NCBI GenBank assembly: GCA_937920515.1
Contig: CALEUG010000011.1
Location: forward strand, 47,114-111,113
Reading direction: 5' to 3'
DNA: 64,000 nt
From: an uncultured bacterium
GTDB lineage: Bacteria > Acidobacteriota > Aminicenantia > Aminicenantales > Saccharicenantaceae
Part shown: positions 42,006 to 50,737 of the stretch, piece after piece
How the letters are laid out: each line of letters begins with the position of its first letter
Numbering within the stretch: position 1 is the first letter of the stretch
The notes under the pieces: model-generated
Seen by the model: only the letters and a program-made list of their open reading frames with translations
Databases searched by the model: none
What the model was told of the DNA's origin: nothing
Position numbers and translations under genes: made by a program

Positions 42006-43583
42006 ATGACCTTTACAAAAATCAACAGGAGCGCAGCCACCTTAACCAAGAATAGAACCGAAGGTTCCATCAGTCCCTTCAGCGGGATGTGCGTGACCTG
42101 CGTGGATGGCTGTATCGGGATGTGCGAGATTGGAAAATCGGCCTACCGCGGAACAGAAGTTCTCTATCCCCAGCCCTTTGGCTTGATCACCGCGGCCGCC
42201 GAAAAAGATTATCCGGTAGATCTGTCGCACTTCAACATCATGGGTACGGCCGCCGGGGCCTGGGGTGTGCCGGCCGACAGCGACCTGGCCACTTTTGAAA
42301 AGGTGACGATTGAAACGGCCATCGGCCACGACAAAGGAATCAAGCTGCGGGTGCCGTTCGTCATCTCTGGCATGGGCTCCACCAACGTGGCCAAGCAGAA
42401 CTGGGCCGGCCTGGCCGCAGGGGCGGCCATCTCCGGGGCCATCCTGACCGTCGGGGAAAACGTCTGCGGCATGGATGAAGAAGCTGAAATCAAGAACGGC
42501 CGGGTGGTCCGCTCGCCGGACATGGAAATGAGGGTCAGGTCTTTTATGAACTGGTACGATGGCTACGGCACGGTCGTCGTCCAGGCCAACGTGGAAGACA
42601 CCAGGCTGGGCGTCCAGGAATACGTAATAGAAAAGCTCGGCGTTCAGGCAGTAGAACTGAAGTGGGGACAGGGCGCCAAGAACATCGGCGGTGAGGTGAA
42701 AATTAAGTCTTTGAAGAAGGCTCAGGAATTGAAAAGAAGGGGCTACATCGTCCTGCCCGACCCGGAAGACCCGCTGGTCATCCAGGCCTTTGAAAAGGGC
42801 AGCTTCAAGGAATTCGAGCGTCACAGCCGCCTGGGCATGGTGGAAGAGGAAAGCTTCATGAAGCGGGTGGAAGAGCTCCGGAAGGCCGGTGCCAATTACG
42901 TCTTTCTCAAGACCGGCGCCTACCGGCCGGCCGACCTGGCCCGGGCCGTCAAGTACGCCTCCAGGGCAAAAATAGATATGCTGACCGTAGACGGGGCCGG
43001 CGGCGGAACAGGAATGAGCCCCTGGCGGATGATGAACGAATGGGGCATTCCGGGAGTGGAAATCTGGTCATTGACCTATAAATACGCCGATTACCTGGCC
43101 AGGAAGGGCGAATATGTGCCGGACATCGTCTTTGCCGGCGGCATCACCTTCGAAGACCAGATCTTTAAGGCCATCGCCCTGGGGGCTCCCTATGTCAAGG
43201 CCGTGGGCATGGCTCGTTCTCCCCTGGCCGCGGCCATGGTCGGGAAAACAATCGGCAGCCGCATCAAGGACGGCCAGATACCGGTCTACGTGGAAAGATT
43301 CGGCAACAGCATTGAAGAAATTTTCATCACCGCTCCCGAGCTTAAAAAAAGATTCGGCGAAAGGTTCAACGAGCTGCCTCCTGGAGCCATCGGCGTCTAC
43401 ACTTACTTCAAGCGGCTGAACCAGGGCCTGAGGCAAATGATGGCCGGGGCCAGGAAGTTCTCCCTGGGCTACATCACCCGGGATGACATAGGAGCCCTGA
43501 CCATGGAAGCCGCCAGAATCAGCGGCATCAAGTACATCCAGGACATCGACCAAGAGGAAGTGGATAAAATCCTCAATTCCTGA
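42006..43583 (+). CDS. Glutamate synthase-type FMN-binding protein (GltB central domain)
   Basis: A 525-residue protein corresponding to the FMN/synthase domain of glutamate synthase, without the glutaminase domain. The flavin barrel motif is in DGAGGGTGMSPWRMMNEWGIPGVE, with later FAGGITFEDQIFKAIALGAPYVKAVGMAR. A cysteine group near the N-terminus, C29-x2-C32-x3-C36-x3-C40, suggests an Fe-S cluster. It ends an operon of NADH and Fe-S subunits and has its own AAAGGAGG site. The complex probably couples NAD(H), and perhaps ferredoxin, to a glutamate-synthase-like reaction. The direction and the true substrate are inferences. Confidence 0.88.
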   Translation: MTFTKINRSAATLTKNRTEGSISPFSGMCVTCVDGCIGMCEIGKSAYRGTEVLYPQPFGLITAAAEKDYPVDLSHFNIMGTAAGAWGVPADSDLATFEKVTIETAIGHDKGIKLRVPFVISGMGSTNVAKQNWAGLAAGAAISGAILTVGENVCGMDEEAEIKNGRVVRSPDMEMRVRSFMNWYDGYGTVVVQANVEDTRLGVQEYVIEKLGVQAVELKWGQGAKNIGGEVKIKSLKKAQELKRRGYIVLPDPEDPLVIQAFEKGSFKEFERHSRLGMVEEESFMKRVEELRKAGANYVFLKTGAYRPADLARAVKYASRAKIDMLTVDGAGGGTGMSPWRMMNEWGIPGVEIWSLTYKYADYLARKGEYVPDIVFAGGITFEDQIFKAIALGAPYVKAVGMARSPLAAAMVGKTIGSRIKDGQIPVYVERFGNSIEEIFITAPELKKRFGERFNELPPGAIGVYTYFKRLNQGLRQMMAGARKFSLGYITRDDIGALTMEAARISGIKYIQDIDQEEVDKILNS

Positions 43584-43611
43584 TTCCTCTTTTCCAATCA
43601 ACCAAAAGGCT

Positions 43612-43649
43612 GAGCCTGACCCCCAAGGGTCAGGCTCATCTTTTTTTTT
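43612..43649 (+). terminator. Intrinsic terminator of the flavin/Fe-S operon
   Basis: Perfect 11-base stem GAGCCTGACCC (43612-43622) with GGGTCAGGCTC (43627-43637), loop CCAA, then ATC and nine T. Confidence 0.95.
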
Positions 43650-44020
43650 CAGCGCAAACAGCGCCCCAAAATCATTTTTCATGGAACTTCACTTCCGGGA
43701 AGATTACGACCAGAGGTTATTCCAATTTATTCGGATGTGGCCAGGGCTTATTGGCCTCAGCCTTACCCCTGAGTGAGAAATTTAAACACAGGCTTTTCTC
43801 CATTATGAAAGATTGGCTCGAGCCACGGGAAAGACCTTGATAGTTACCAGCCCTCGCCAAAATTAATTCGCTCTGACAGATAACAGCTCGTCCCGCCTGC
43901 CACCACCTCGATATTTTAAGCCCCGGGCTTATAACCAGTAATGTTCTGGATGAATCAAAACTGCTGGCGGCATAGACTTATACCCTGTTCTTATGGTATA
44001 AGAAAAAGACCTGAAAGAAG
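43650..44020. other. Intergenic region with an operator-like inverted repeat
   Basis: No gene in about 370 bases. CTTATACC (43977-43984) and GGTATAAG (43995-44002) form perfect eight-base arms around ten bases, 18 bases before the M50 protease start. This could be an operator or part of its promoter. Confidence 0.5.
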
Positions 44021-44695
44021 ATGATTACAACTATCATTAGCCTGTTCATCCTGCTGTTCGCCATCACCATTCACGAGGCAGCCCACGGCTGGGCCGCTTA
44101 CCGGCTGGGGGACCCGACGGCCATGGCCGCCGGACGGGTGACCTTAAACCCCCTGGCCCATATCGACATATTCGGCACGGTGATTCTCCCCCTGCTTCTG
44201 GCCCTGTTCGGAGCCCCGGTTTTCGGCTGGGCCAAGCCGGTCCCGGTCAACCCCCATTTCCTGCGGAATCCGAGGAAAGACGGTTTCTGGATTTCCCTGG
44301 CCGGACCGGCGGCCAACGTGCTGGCGGCGGTCTCCGCCCTGCTGCTGATATTAATCCTGAAACTGGTCAGCCCGGTTACCACCACCGCCCTCTACAACTT
44401 CCTGACTTCCCGCGGCGGTCTGCCGGCGGGATTGCAGCCTCTGCAGGGACTGGTCATCATCCTGTTCTACCTGGTTCTGATCAACACCTACCTGGTGGCT
44501 TTCAACCTTATCCCGATGTATCCGCTGGACGGAAGCGGGGTGCTGGAAGGGTTGCTGCCCGACCGCCTGGCTGACAGTTACGAGCGGCTCAGGCCATACG
44601 GCTTTCTGATAGTTATTATTCTGATTTCAGTCGGCCTCCTGGACCTGATCATCAGGCCTTTACAATACTTAATTCTGGCCGTAATCTTTTTTTGA
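44021..44695 (+). CDS. M50 family site-2 protease
   Basis: A 224-residue intramembrane zinc protease with about five membrane helices. The first helix holds the zinc motif HEAAH (residues 18-22). The later NLIPMYPLDGSGV supplies the third ligand, Asp of LDG. The small size and absence of PDZ or CBS domains place it with compact rhomboid-neighbour-type M50 proteins often encoded next to trpS and scpA, as here. Such proteases cleave regulated membrane proteins; the substrate is unknown. Its stop lies just before trpS. Confidence 0.93.
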   Translation: MITTIISLFILLFAITIHEAAHGWAAYRLGDPTAMAAGRVTLNPLAHIDIFGTVILPLLLALFGAPVFGWAKPVPVNPHFLRNPRKDGFWISLAGPAANVLAAVSALLLILILKLVSPVTTTALYNFLTSRGGLPAGLQPLQGLVIILFYLVLINTYLVAFNLIPMYPLDGSGVLEGLLPDRLADSYERLRPYGFLIVIILISVGLLDLIIRPLQYLILAVIFF

Positions 44696-44706
44696 GTGCC
44701 GTTGCC

Positions 44707-45735
44707 ATGAGTCAACCTCGAAAAAAAACGGTTCTGAGCGGGATGAGACCCACCGGTCCCCTTCATCTTGGAAATTATGTGGGCGCCCTGCGGGGCTGGG
44801 TCAAGCTACAGGAGACCCATCGCTGTTTTTTCACCATCGTCCCCTGGCATGCCCTCAGTTCTGAATACGAAAATCCCAGGGTCATCAAGGAATACACCTT
44901 TGAAGTGGCCCTGGACTGGCTGTCTGCCGGTCTGGACCCGGAAAAATCAGTTCTCTTCATCCAGTCAGAGGTTAAGGAACACGCCGAGCTCCACCTGCTG
45001 TTATCCATGATCACCCCGCTGCCCTGGCTGGAGAGGGTCCCGACCTTCAAGGAGCAGCAGCAGGAAATCCAGGAGCGGGAGCTGAACACCTATGGCTTCC
45101 TCGGTTACCCGCTGCTGCAGACCGCCGACATCATTATCTACAAGGCGGAAGTGGTGCCGGTCGGCGAGGACCAGGCCTTTCACATCGAGCTGGCCCGGGA
45201 AATAGTCCGGCGCTTTAACCGTTTTTACGGAGAAGTCTTCCCTGAGCCCCAGATGCTGCTGACCGAGGTTCCCAGGCTGGCCGGGACAGACGGACGCAAG
45301 ATGAGCAAGTCCTACGGCAACGCCATCTACCTGAAGGACTCGCCGGAAACCATCAGGAAGAAAATCTCGCCCATGGTCACCGACACCAGGAGAAAACGCC
45401 GCTCCGACCCCGGCCAGCCCGACGACTGCCCGGTTTTCACCCTGCACCGGGCATTCGTCCCGGAAGAGAAGCGGGCCGAGCTGGCTGCCGGCTGCCGCAG
45501 CGCTTCCATAGGTTGCCTGGAATGCAAGAAGGTCGTAATTGATGCACTGATCCAGGAATTTGCCTCTTTCCGGGAAAAACGGACCCACTACGAAAAGCAC
45601 CCGAAACTGGTCTGGGAAATATTTGAAGAAGGAAATAAAAAAGCGCGGGAAGTGGCCGGAAAAACCATGGCCGAAGTCCGGGAAGTCATGGGCCTGGTTT
45701 TCCCCGGCAGCCAAACAACTTCAGGAAAGGTTTGA
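44707..45735 (+). CDS. trpS: Tryptophanyl-tRNA synthetase
   Basis: A 342-residue class I synthetase that charges tRNA-Trp. The HIGH-type motif is PLHLGNYVG near residue 20 and the KMSKS loop is KMSKSYGNAIYL. The ATG at 44707 is chosen because the protein then begins directly before the conserved VLSGMRPTGPLHLGN; a TTG five codons upstream overlaps the protease gene. Length is normal for the family. It overlaps scpA by one base (TGATG), so the protease, trpS, scpA and scpB appear to form one operon. Confidence 0.96.
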   Translation: MSQPRKKTVLSGMRPTGPLHLGNYVGALRGWVKLQETHRCFFTIVPWHALSSEYENPRVIKEYTFEVALDWLSAGLDPEKSVLFIQSEVKEHAELHLLLSMITPLPWLERVPTFKEQQQEIQERELNTYGFLGYPLLQTADIIIYKAEVVPVGEDQAFHIELAREIVRRFNRFYGEVFPEPQMLLTEVPRLAGTDGRKMSKSYGNAIYLKDSPETIRKKISPMVTDTRRKRRSDPGQPDDCPVFTLHRAFVPEEKRAELAAGCRSASIGCLECKKVVIDALIQEFASFREKRTHYEKHPKLVWEIFEEGNKKAREVAGKTMAEVREVMGLVFPGSQTTSGKV

Positions 45736-46535
45736 TGGAACAGGAAATTCAGGACAGCCAGGAAAGCCAGCCGCTGGTTCCGGGCAGCATACCTTCAGGC
45801 AACGGTTACCAGGTCAGGCTGGAAATCTTTGAGGGCCCGCTTGACCTGCTGCTGTTCCTGATTCGCAAAAAAAAGATAGACATTCACGACATCCCCATCG
45901 CAGTCATCACCCGCGATTACCTGGAATACCTGGAAAGGAAAGACCAGATTAACCTGGACCGGGAAGCCGAATTCCTGCTGATCGCTGCCCTGCTGATTTA
46001 CATCAAGTCCCAGATGCTTCTACCCCGGGAGCAGGAAGCCATCCAGGCCGACGACCCGCGCCAGCTCCTGGTCGACCGCCTGCTGGAGTACCAGAAGGTC
46101 AAGGTAGCCTGCACCCTTCTCCGGGAAAAGGAAGAGGACCAGCTCCTGCGCTGGAAAAGAACCTTCCTGCCTCCAGTGACCAAACCGGAAGAAGCCGAGC
46201 TGCTGGAAGTCAGTCTTTTTGACCTGGCTCAGACCTTCTTCCTGCTGATGAAAAAAAGGGAAAGGGAAAACCTGAAGGTCATCAAGGGCAAGGACGTTTC
46301 GGTTGACGAAAAGATAAAAGAGATGCTCGGTTACTTAGAAGTCCACGGCTCGATGGATTTTCTGGAATACTTCTCGGGCCAGGAGACCCTGGAAGAAGCC
46401 CTGGTCTCCTTCTTCTGCCTGCTGGAACTGGTGAAGAACCACCTGGTTATAGCCGTGCAGGAACAACTTTTTCAAACCATAAGGGTCTGGCTGCGCAAGT
46501 CCAGAGCCCACAGCCACGGACAGAGTCATGAATGA
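45735..46535 (+). CDS. scpA: Segregation and condensation protein A
   Basis: A 266-residue kleisin of the bacterial SMC condensin. The N-terminal domain, which binds the SMC neck, contains LEIFEGPLDLLLFLIRKKKIDIHDIPIAVITRDYL. AEFLLIAALLIYIKSQMLLP follows, the standard ScpA signature. The C-terminal winged helix (MDFLEYFSGQETLEEALVSFFCLLELVKN) contacts the SMC head. It overlaps scpB downstream by eight bases. Confidence 0.95.
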   Translation: MEQEIQDSQESQPLVPGSIPSGNGYQVRLEIFEGPLDLLLFLIRKKKIDIHDIPIAVITRDYLEYLERKDQINLDREAEFLLIAALLIYIKSQMLLPREQEAIQADDPRQLLVDRLLEYQKVKVACTLLREKEEDQLLRWKRTFLPPVTKPEEAELLEVSLFDLAQTFFLLMKKRERENLKVIKGKDVSVDEKIKEMLGYLEVHGSMDFLEYFSGQETLEEALVSFFCLLELVKNHLVIAVQEQLFQTIRVWLRKSRAHSHGQSHE

Positions 46536-47076
46536 CCGGTTGAAAGCCATACTGGAAGTTTTAATTTTCATTTCCCAGGAACCGTTGACCCTGGACAAAA
46601 TGAAAGAAGTTCTGGGCGAGGTGCCGGAGGATGAACTGGAAGCCGCCCTGAACTCACTGGTGTCGGATTATGCTACCGGCGAACGAGGAATCCAGGTTGT
46701 CAGGTCGGGCGGCGGTTACCTCTTCACCACCAGGCCCGAGCACGACCAGTGGGTCAGGCGGTTGCTGCAGATTGAAAAGAAAACCAGGCTGTCCTCGGCC
46801 GCCCTGGAAACCCTGAGCATCATCGCCTATCATCAGCCGATAACCCAGGCCGAGATTTCGGCCATCCGGGGGGTTGACTCTGCCTATTGTTTGAAGACCC
46901 TGCTGCAGAAGAAGCTGATCAAGATAGTCGGACGGAAAAAGGCGCCCGGCAACCCGCTGGTCTATCGCACCAGCGAAAGATTCCTGCAGTATTTCGGGCT
47001 TAACAGCCTGGATGATTTGCCGAAAGAAGAAGAAATTGCTAAAATTCTGGAGGAAGAGAAGCAGGCTATTTCCTGA
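46528..47076 (+). CDS. scpB: Segregation and condensation protein B
   Basis: A 182-residue protein with the two winged-helix domains of ScpB (ILEVLIFISQEPLTLDKMKEVL; LSSAALETLSIIAYHQPITQAEISAIRGVDS). It dimerises and binds ScpA in the SMC complex that organises the chromosome. Its start overlaps the scpA end. Length and motifs are normal. A large imperfect hairpin follows about 90 bases downstream. Confidence 0.95.
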   Translation: MNDRLKAILEVLIFISQEPLTLDKMKEVLGEVPEDELEAALNSLVSDYATGERGIQVVRSGGGYLFTTRPEHDQWVRRLLQIEKKTRLSSAALETLSIIAYHQPITQAEISAIRGVDSAYCLKTLLQKKLIKIVGRKKAPGNPLVYRTSERFLQYFGLNSLDDLPKEEEIAKILEEEKQAIS

Positions 47077-47168
47077 AGCCCTGGTGAGCGGCGAAACCGA
47101 AGCTGGCCCGGCGGGCTGGATATCCTGAAGCTGAACAGCCAGGATTGCAGACGGATATTCATATCTAA

Positions 47169-47225
47169 CCGGAGGCGTCATCCTGAACCTCAACAAATTA
47201 ATTTAGAGGGAAGGATGACCTCCGG
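47169..47225 (+). terminator. Long imperfect hairpin after scpB
   Basis: CCGGAGGCGTCATCC (47169-47183) pairs with GGATGACCTCCGG (47213-47225) over 13 bases with a two-base bulge. The loop is about 29 bases and there is no T-run. It lies between the scp operon and the ispH promoter, so a factor-independent end or a repeat element are both possible. Confidence 0.5.
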
Positions 47226-47287
47226 AGCAAACCCGAAAGCAGGTCGCCCTGATTGGCTCTAAGTAAAGATTATTCCTATACTTAGGG

Positions 47288-47316
47288 TTGACAAAGGGTT
47301 TTGACTTCTATAGTAT
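47288..47316 (+). promoter_or_regulatory. Sigma-70-type promoter for ispH-rpsA
   Basis: TTGACA (47288-47293), 17-base spacer, TAGTAT (47311-47316). It supports the ispH start at 47346, because the longer open frame beginning at 47301 would start inside the promoter. Confidence 0.8.
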
Positions 47317-47345
47317 ATGAAGCTATTCTACAATCAATACATTCT

Positions 47346-48221
47346 ATGGAAATCATCGTAGCCAGAAACAGCGGATTTTGTTACGGAGTCAGACGTGCCC
47401 TGCAGCTGGCCCGCAAGACCGGGAAAAAGTCCGGGCAACGGATTTTCAGCTGGGGCGAAATCATCCATAACCCCGAGGTCATCGCCGGTCTGCAGAAAGA
47501 CGGAATCCTGGTGGCTGATTCCCTGAGGCAGCTCCAGCCTGGGGACACGGTGATTATCCGGAGCCACGGGGTTTCCCCGGGCGTCTACCGGGCCCTTAAA
47601 AAGAAAAGGGTCAGGCTGGTGGACGCCACCTGCCCCATCGTCAAGAAAATCCAGCAAACCGTGGACGGGCTAAGCCGGCAGAGTGGAGAGATAATCATCG
47701 TCGGCAACAAGAACCACCCCGAAATACAGGGGCTCCTGGGCTACAGCCGGGGCAAGGCCAGGGTGGTGGAAAACGAAGAGCAGGCCCGGGCCCTGCCCTT
47801 CAGGAAAAAGAGAGCGGTCCTGGCCCAGTCCACCCAGGATGGACAGCTCTTCAGCCAGGTGGTCGGAGTGCTGGCCGAAAAAACCGCCGAGCTTCAGGTG
47901 TTTAACACCATCTGCCAGTCAACCCGCATCCGCCGGGTGGCCACGGCCGAGCTGGCCCGCCAGGTGGATGTCCTGCTGATTATAGGCGGCAAGAACAGCT
48001 CCAACACCAACAAGCTCTTCCAGATTTCACGCCGTCTTCTGCCCAGAACTTACTTCATCGAATCGCCCGAAGAAATCACCCCCGAGATGCTGCGGGGAGT
48101 GAATAAAATAGGGCTTTCGGGAGGGTCTTCTACCCCGCCCGAAGTTATCAACAAAACTGTTGCGGCTATCAGCCATAGCTTCCAACAGAATTCACATCAG
48201 GAGAAGGTGACCCATGAGTGA
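47346..48221 (+). CDS. ispH: 4-hydroxy-3-methylbut-2-enyl diphosphate reductase
   Basis: A 291-residue [4Fe-4S] enzyme, last step of the MEP isoprenoid pathway, producing isopentenyl and dimethylallyl diphosphate. Cluster Cys are in SGFCYGVRRAL, DATCPIVKK and NTICQSTRIRR. Other signatures are SWGEIIHNPEVI and IGGKNSSNTNKLF. The start is set by the promoter just upstream; ATG at 47346 gives the normal N-terminus. It overlaps rpsA by eight bases. The ispH-rpsA pairing is known from other bacteria, where the two may even be fused. Confidence 0.96.
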   Translation: MEIIVARNSGFCYGVRRALQLARKTGKKSGQRIFSWGEIIHNPEVIAGLQKDGILVADSLRQLQPGDTVIIRSHGVSPGVYRALKKKRVRLVDATCPIVKKIQQTVDGLSRQSGEIIIVGNKNHPEIQGLLGYSRGKARVVENEEQARALPFRKKRAVLAQSTQDGQLFSQVVGVLAEKTAELQVFNTICQSTRIRRVATAELARQVDVLLIIGGKNSSNTNKLFQISRRLLPRTYFIESPEEITPEMLRGVNKIGLSGGSSTPPEVINKTVAAISHSFQQNSHQEKVTHE

Positions 48222-49956
48222 CACCAAGAAGAACCCCAAGAACGATGACCAGCTGACGCCGGAAGACTACGAGCGTCTTCTCGACCAGTACCATCTTTCC
48301 GACCAGGAACTGAGCGCCGGGACCATTGTCCGCGGCCGGGTGGTGAAAAAGACCCCCAGCCACCTGCTGCTTGACATCGGTCATAAGACCGAGGGAGCCA
48401 TTCCCCTGGAAGATTTCCGAAATCCCCAGGAATTCGAAGAAATCAAGGTCGGAACCGAAATAGAAGCCATCCTGGAACGGTCAAGACCCCAGGATGGCTA
48501 TTTCCTGCTGTCCAAGAAAAAAGCCGACGCCCTGCGGGCCCTGGAACACCTGGAAAAGGCCTATCATTCCAACAACTGGGTCACCGGAACGGTCAAGGCC
48601 AGGACCAGAAACGGCTACACGGTGGACGTGGGTCTGGACGCTTTTCTGCCCGAGTCCCACGCCGACCTCCGACCGATCAAGGACCCGGATTCGCTGCTGG
48701 GCCAGACCCTGAAATTCAAGGTCATGAAGTTTAACCGCAAGGAAGAAGACGTCGTCCTGTCCCGGAAACTCCTGCTCCAGGACGAGCGGGAAAAGAGGAA
48801 ACGGCGGGTCTTCGGGCGCCTGGTCAAGGGCGGTACGGTCAAAGGGACGGTCAGGTCGTTGACCAGCTTCGGGGCTTTCATCGACCTGGGCGGAGTTGAA
48901 GGACTGCTCCACATCTCCGACCTGAGCTGGGGCAAAGTCAACCATCCCTCAGAAGTGCTCCAGGTTGGTCAGGAAGTGGAGGTGGTCGTCCTGGACTTCA
49001 ACGAGAACGAAGAAAAGATTTCCCTCGGCTATAAACAGCTGACTCCCGACCCCTGGCTGAGCGTGGAACAGAAGTACCAGCCGGGAACCAGGATCACCGG
49101 CAAGGTGGCAAGCCTTACTGACTTCGGGGCTTTTGTCGAACTGGAGAAGGGCGTGGAAGGTCTGGTTCACGTCTCTGACCTGACCTGGTCCAAGAAGATG
49201 GTCCACCCCAAGAAGGTCCTGCAGGTTGGCCAGGAAGTGACTGTCCAGGTGCTGGAAGTCAACCCGGAAAGCCGCCGGATTTCCCTCGGTCTAAAGCAGG
49301 TCACGCCCCATCCGCTGGAGCTCTTCGCCCAGAAGCACAATCCTGGCTCCAGGCTCCGGGGCAAAATTACCAGCCTGACCGATTTCGGGGCTTTTGTCCA
49401 GGTGGATAAAGACATTGAAGGCCTGGTGCATATTTCCGACATCAGCTGGGAGAAAGTCAAACATCCCTCAGAAAAGCTCAAGGTCGGAGAGGAAATCGAG
49501 GTGGTGTTGCTGAACGTCGACCTGGAAAAGCAGAAAGTCTCCCTGGGCATCAAGCAGCTGGAAGGCGATATCTGGGAGGATTTCTTCCAGCGCCAGAAGG
49601 TGGGCGACGTGCTCAAGGTTAAAATCGTCCGGATAGCCGATTTTGGAGTCTTCGTGGAAATCGTGCCCGGAATCGAAGGTGTGGTTTTCAACTCGGAGCT
49701 GGATGACCACCGGGTAGAAAACCCGGCCGAAGTTTTCAAGATCGGCGAAGAGAAAATGGCCAAGATAATCAAGCTCAACCCGGCCGCCAGGAAAATCTCC
49801 CTCAGCTTCCGGCAGGCCCAGGCCGACCAGCAGAAAAAGGAATTTCAGAAATACCTGGAGGGTCAGAGCGACCGCCTGACCCTGGGTGATCTCTTAAGAG
49901 AACAACTTAAGAACCTGCCCGGCAGAGCCAACGGCAAAAAGGAGGGTGAATCATGA
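48214..49956 (+). CDS. rpsA: 30S ribosomal protein S1
   Basis: A 580-residue RNA-binding protein with six S1 domains, at about 28-90, 115-185, 207-275, 292-362, 379-447 and 464-532. The best conserved are the central repeats with TSFGAFIDLGGVEGLLHISDLSW-type cores. It helps the small subunit bind and unfold mRNA. Shine-Dalgarno AGGAGAAGG precedes ATG. It is coupled to ispH upstream and to an HU protein gene downstream through overlapping start and stop codons. Confidence 0.96.
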   Translation: MSDTKKNPKNDDQLTPEDYERLLDQYHLSDQELSAGTIVRGRVVKKTPSHLLLDIGHKTEGAIPLEDFRNPQEFEEIKVGTEIEAILERSRPQDGYFLLSKKKADALRALEHLEKAYHSNNWVTGTVKARTRNGYTVDVGLDAFLPESHADLRPIKDPDSLLGQTLKFKVMKFNRKEEDVVLSRKLLLQDEREKRKRRVFGRLVKGGTVKGTVRSLTSFGAFIDLGGVEGLLHISDLSWGKVNHPSEVLQVGQEVEVVVLDFNENEEKISLGYKQLTPDPWLSVEQKYQPGTRITGKVASLTDFGAFVELEKGVEGLVHVSDLTWSKKMVHPKKVLQVGQEVTVQVLEVNPESRRISLGLKQVTPHPLELFAQKHNPGSRLRGKITSLTDFGAFVQVDKDIEGLVHISDISWEKVKHPSEKLKVGEEIEVVLLNVDLEKQKVSLGIKQLEGDIWEDFFQRQKVGDVLKVKIVRIADFGVFVEIVPGIEGVVFNSELDDHRVENPAEVFKIGEEKMAKIIKLNPAARKISLSFRQAQADQQKKEFQKYLEGQSDRLTLGDLLREQLKNLPGRANGKKEGES

Positions 49957-50234
49957 TCAAGGCTGACCTGGTCAACATCGTCTCGCGGGAGCTTAACATC
50001 TCCAAGCAGGAAGCCGAACTCGGCGTCAACCTGTTCTTCGAAGCCATCAAGGAAGCCATCCTCAAGGGTGAGGAAATCGAGTTCCGCGGTTTTGGAAGTT
50101 TTCGCTTCCGCCAGCGGGCCCCCCGCTCCGGCCGCAACCCGCGGACCGGCGAACTGGTCAAGGTTCCGCCCAAAAAGGTACTGTACTTCAAGCCATCCAA
50201 GCTGCTGAAGGAGATGCTCAATCAGAATAAATGA
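49953..50234 (+). CDS. HU/IHF-family DNA-binding protein
   Basis: A 93-residue nucleoid protein: MIKADLVNIVSRELNISKQEAE at the start and the DNA-arm region GFGSFRFRQRAPRSGRNPRTGELVKVPPKKVLYFKPSK. It bends DNA as a dimer. A position after rpsA is typical of the IHF-beta/HU gene in many bacteria. Start overlaps the rpsA stop as ATGA. HU and IHF subtype cannot be separated here. Confidence 0.95.
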   Translation: MIKADLVNIVSRELNISKQEAELGVNLFFEAIKEAILKGEEIEFRGFGSFRFRQRAPRSGRNPRTGELVKVPPKKVLYFKPSKLLKEMLNQNK

Positions 50235-50734
50235 GATACTGCACCGCTCCCTGGAGATTGAACTACGTTAAAAAGGCCCTGAAGATGAAAGGCTGTGTTT
50301 TCTGCCAGGCGCTGAAGAAAAAGGATGACCGCCAGTCGCTGGTCCTCTACCGGGGTCACTTTAACTTTATCATCATCAACCGTTTCCCCTACACCACCGG
50401 ACACCTGATGGTGGCCCCCTACCGCCACCTGGCCAGCTTCGAAACCGCCCCGCGGGAAATCGTGGCCGAGGCCGTGGAGCTGGTGCAGCTGGCCCTGAGG
50501 ATACTTAAGAAGAGTTACCGGCCTTACGGTTTCAACGTCGGCCTCAACCTGGGACAGCCGGCCGGGGCCGGGGTGACCGGCCATTTTCATATTCACGTCG
50601 TCCCCCGCTGGCCGGGCGATTCCAACTTCATGCCGATTATCGGCCAGACCAGGGTATTCTGCGAGGATCTTGCCGCCACCTACAATCGCCTGAGACCCCA
50701 CTTCGAGCGGGAAGAAAAGAAACAGGAGAAATAA
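50231..50734 (+). CDS. HIT-family nucleotide hydrolase or phosphorylase
   Basis: A 167-residue histidine-triad protein, similar to Ap4A phosphorylase-type HIT proteins. The N-terminus has the family's APWRLNYV, then a CVFC zinc pair. The catalytic triad is HFHIHVVPRW. It cleaves dinucleoside polyphosphates or other nucleotide conjugates. The start ATG overlaps the HU stop. The substrate cannot be chosen from sequence. Confidence 0.92.
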   Translation: MRYCTAPWRLNYVKKALKMKGCVFCQALKKKDDRQSLVLYRGHFNFIIINRFPYTTGHLMVAPYRHLASFETAPREIVAEAVELVQLALRILKKSYRPYGFNVGLNLGQPAGAGVTGHFHIHVVPRWPGDSNFMPIIGQTRVFCEDLAATYNRLRPHFEREEKKQEK

Positions 50735-50737
50735 GCC

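Noticed and set aside
47301..47345. N-terminal extension of IspH
   Set aside because: The upstream start lies between the -35 and -10 boxes of a strong promoter, so it would not be transcribed; ATG at 47346 fits the family length.
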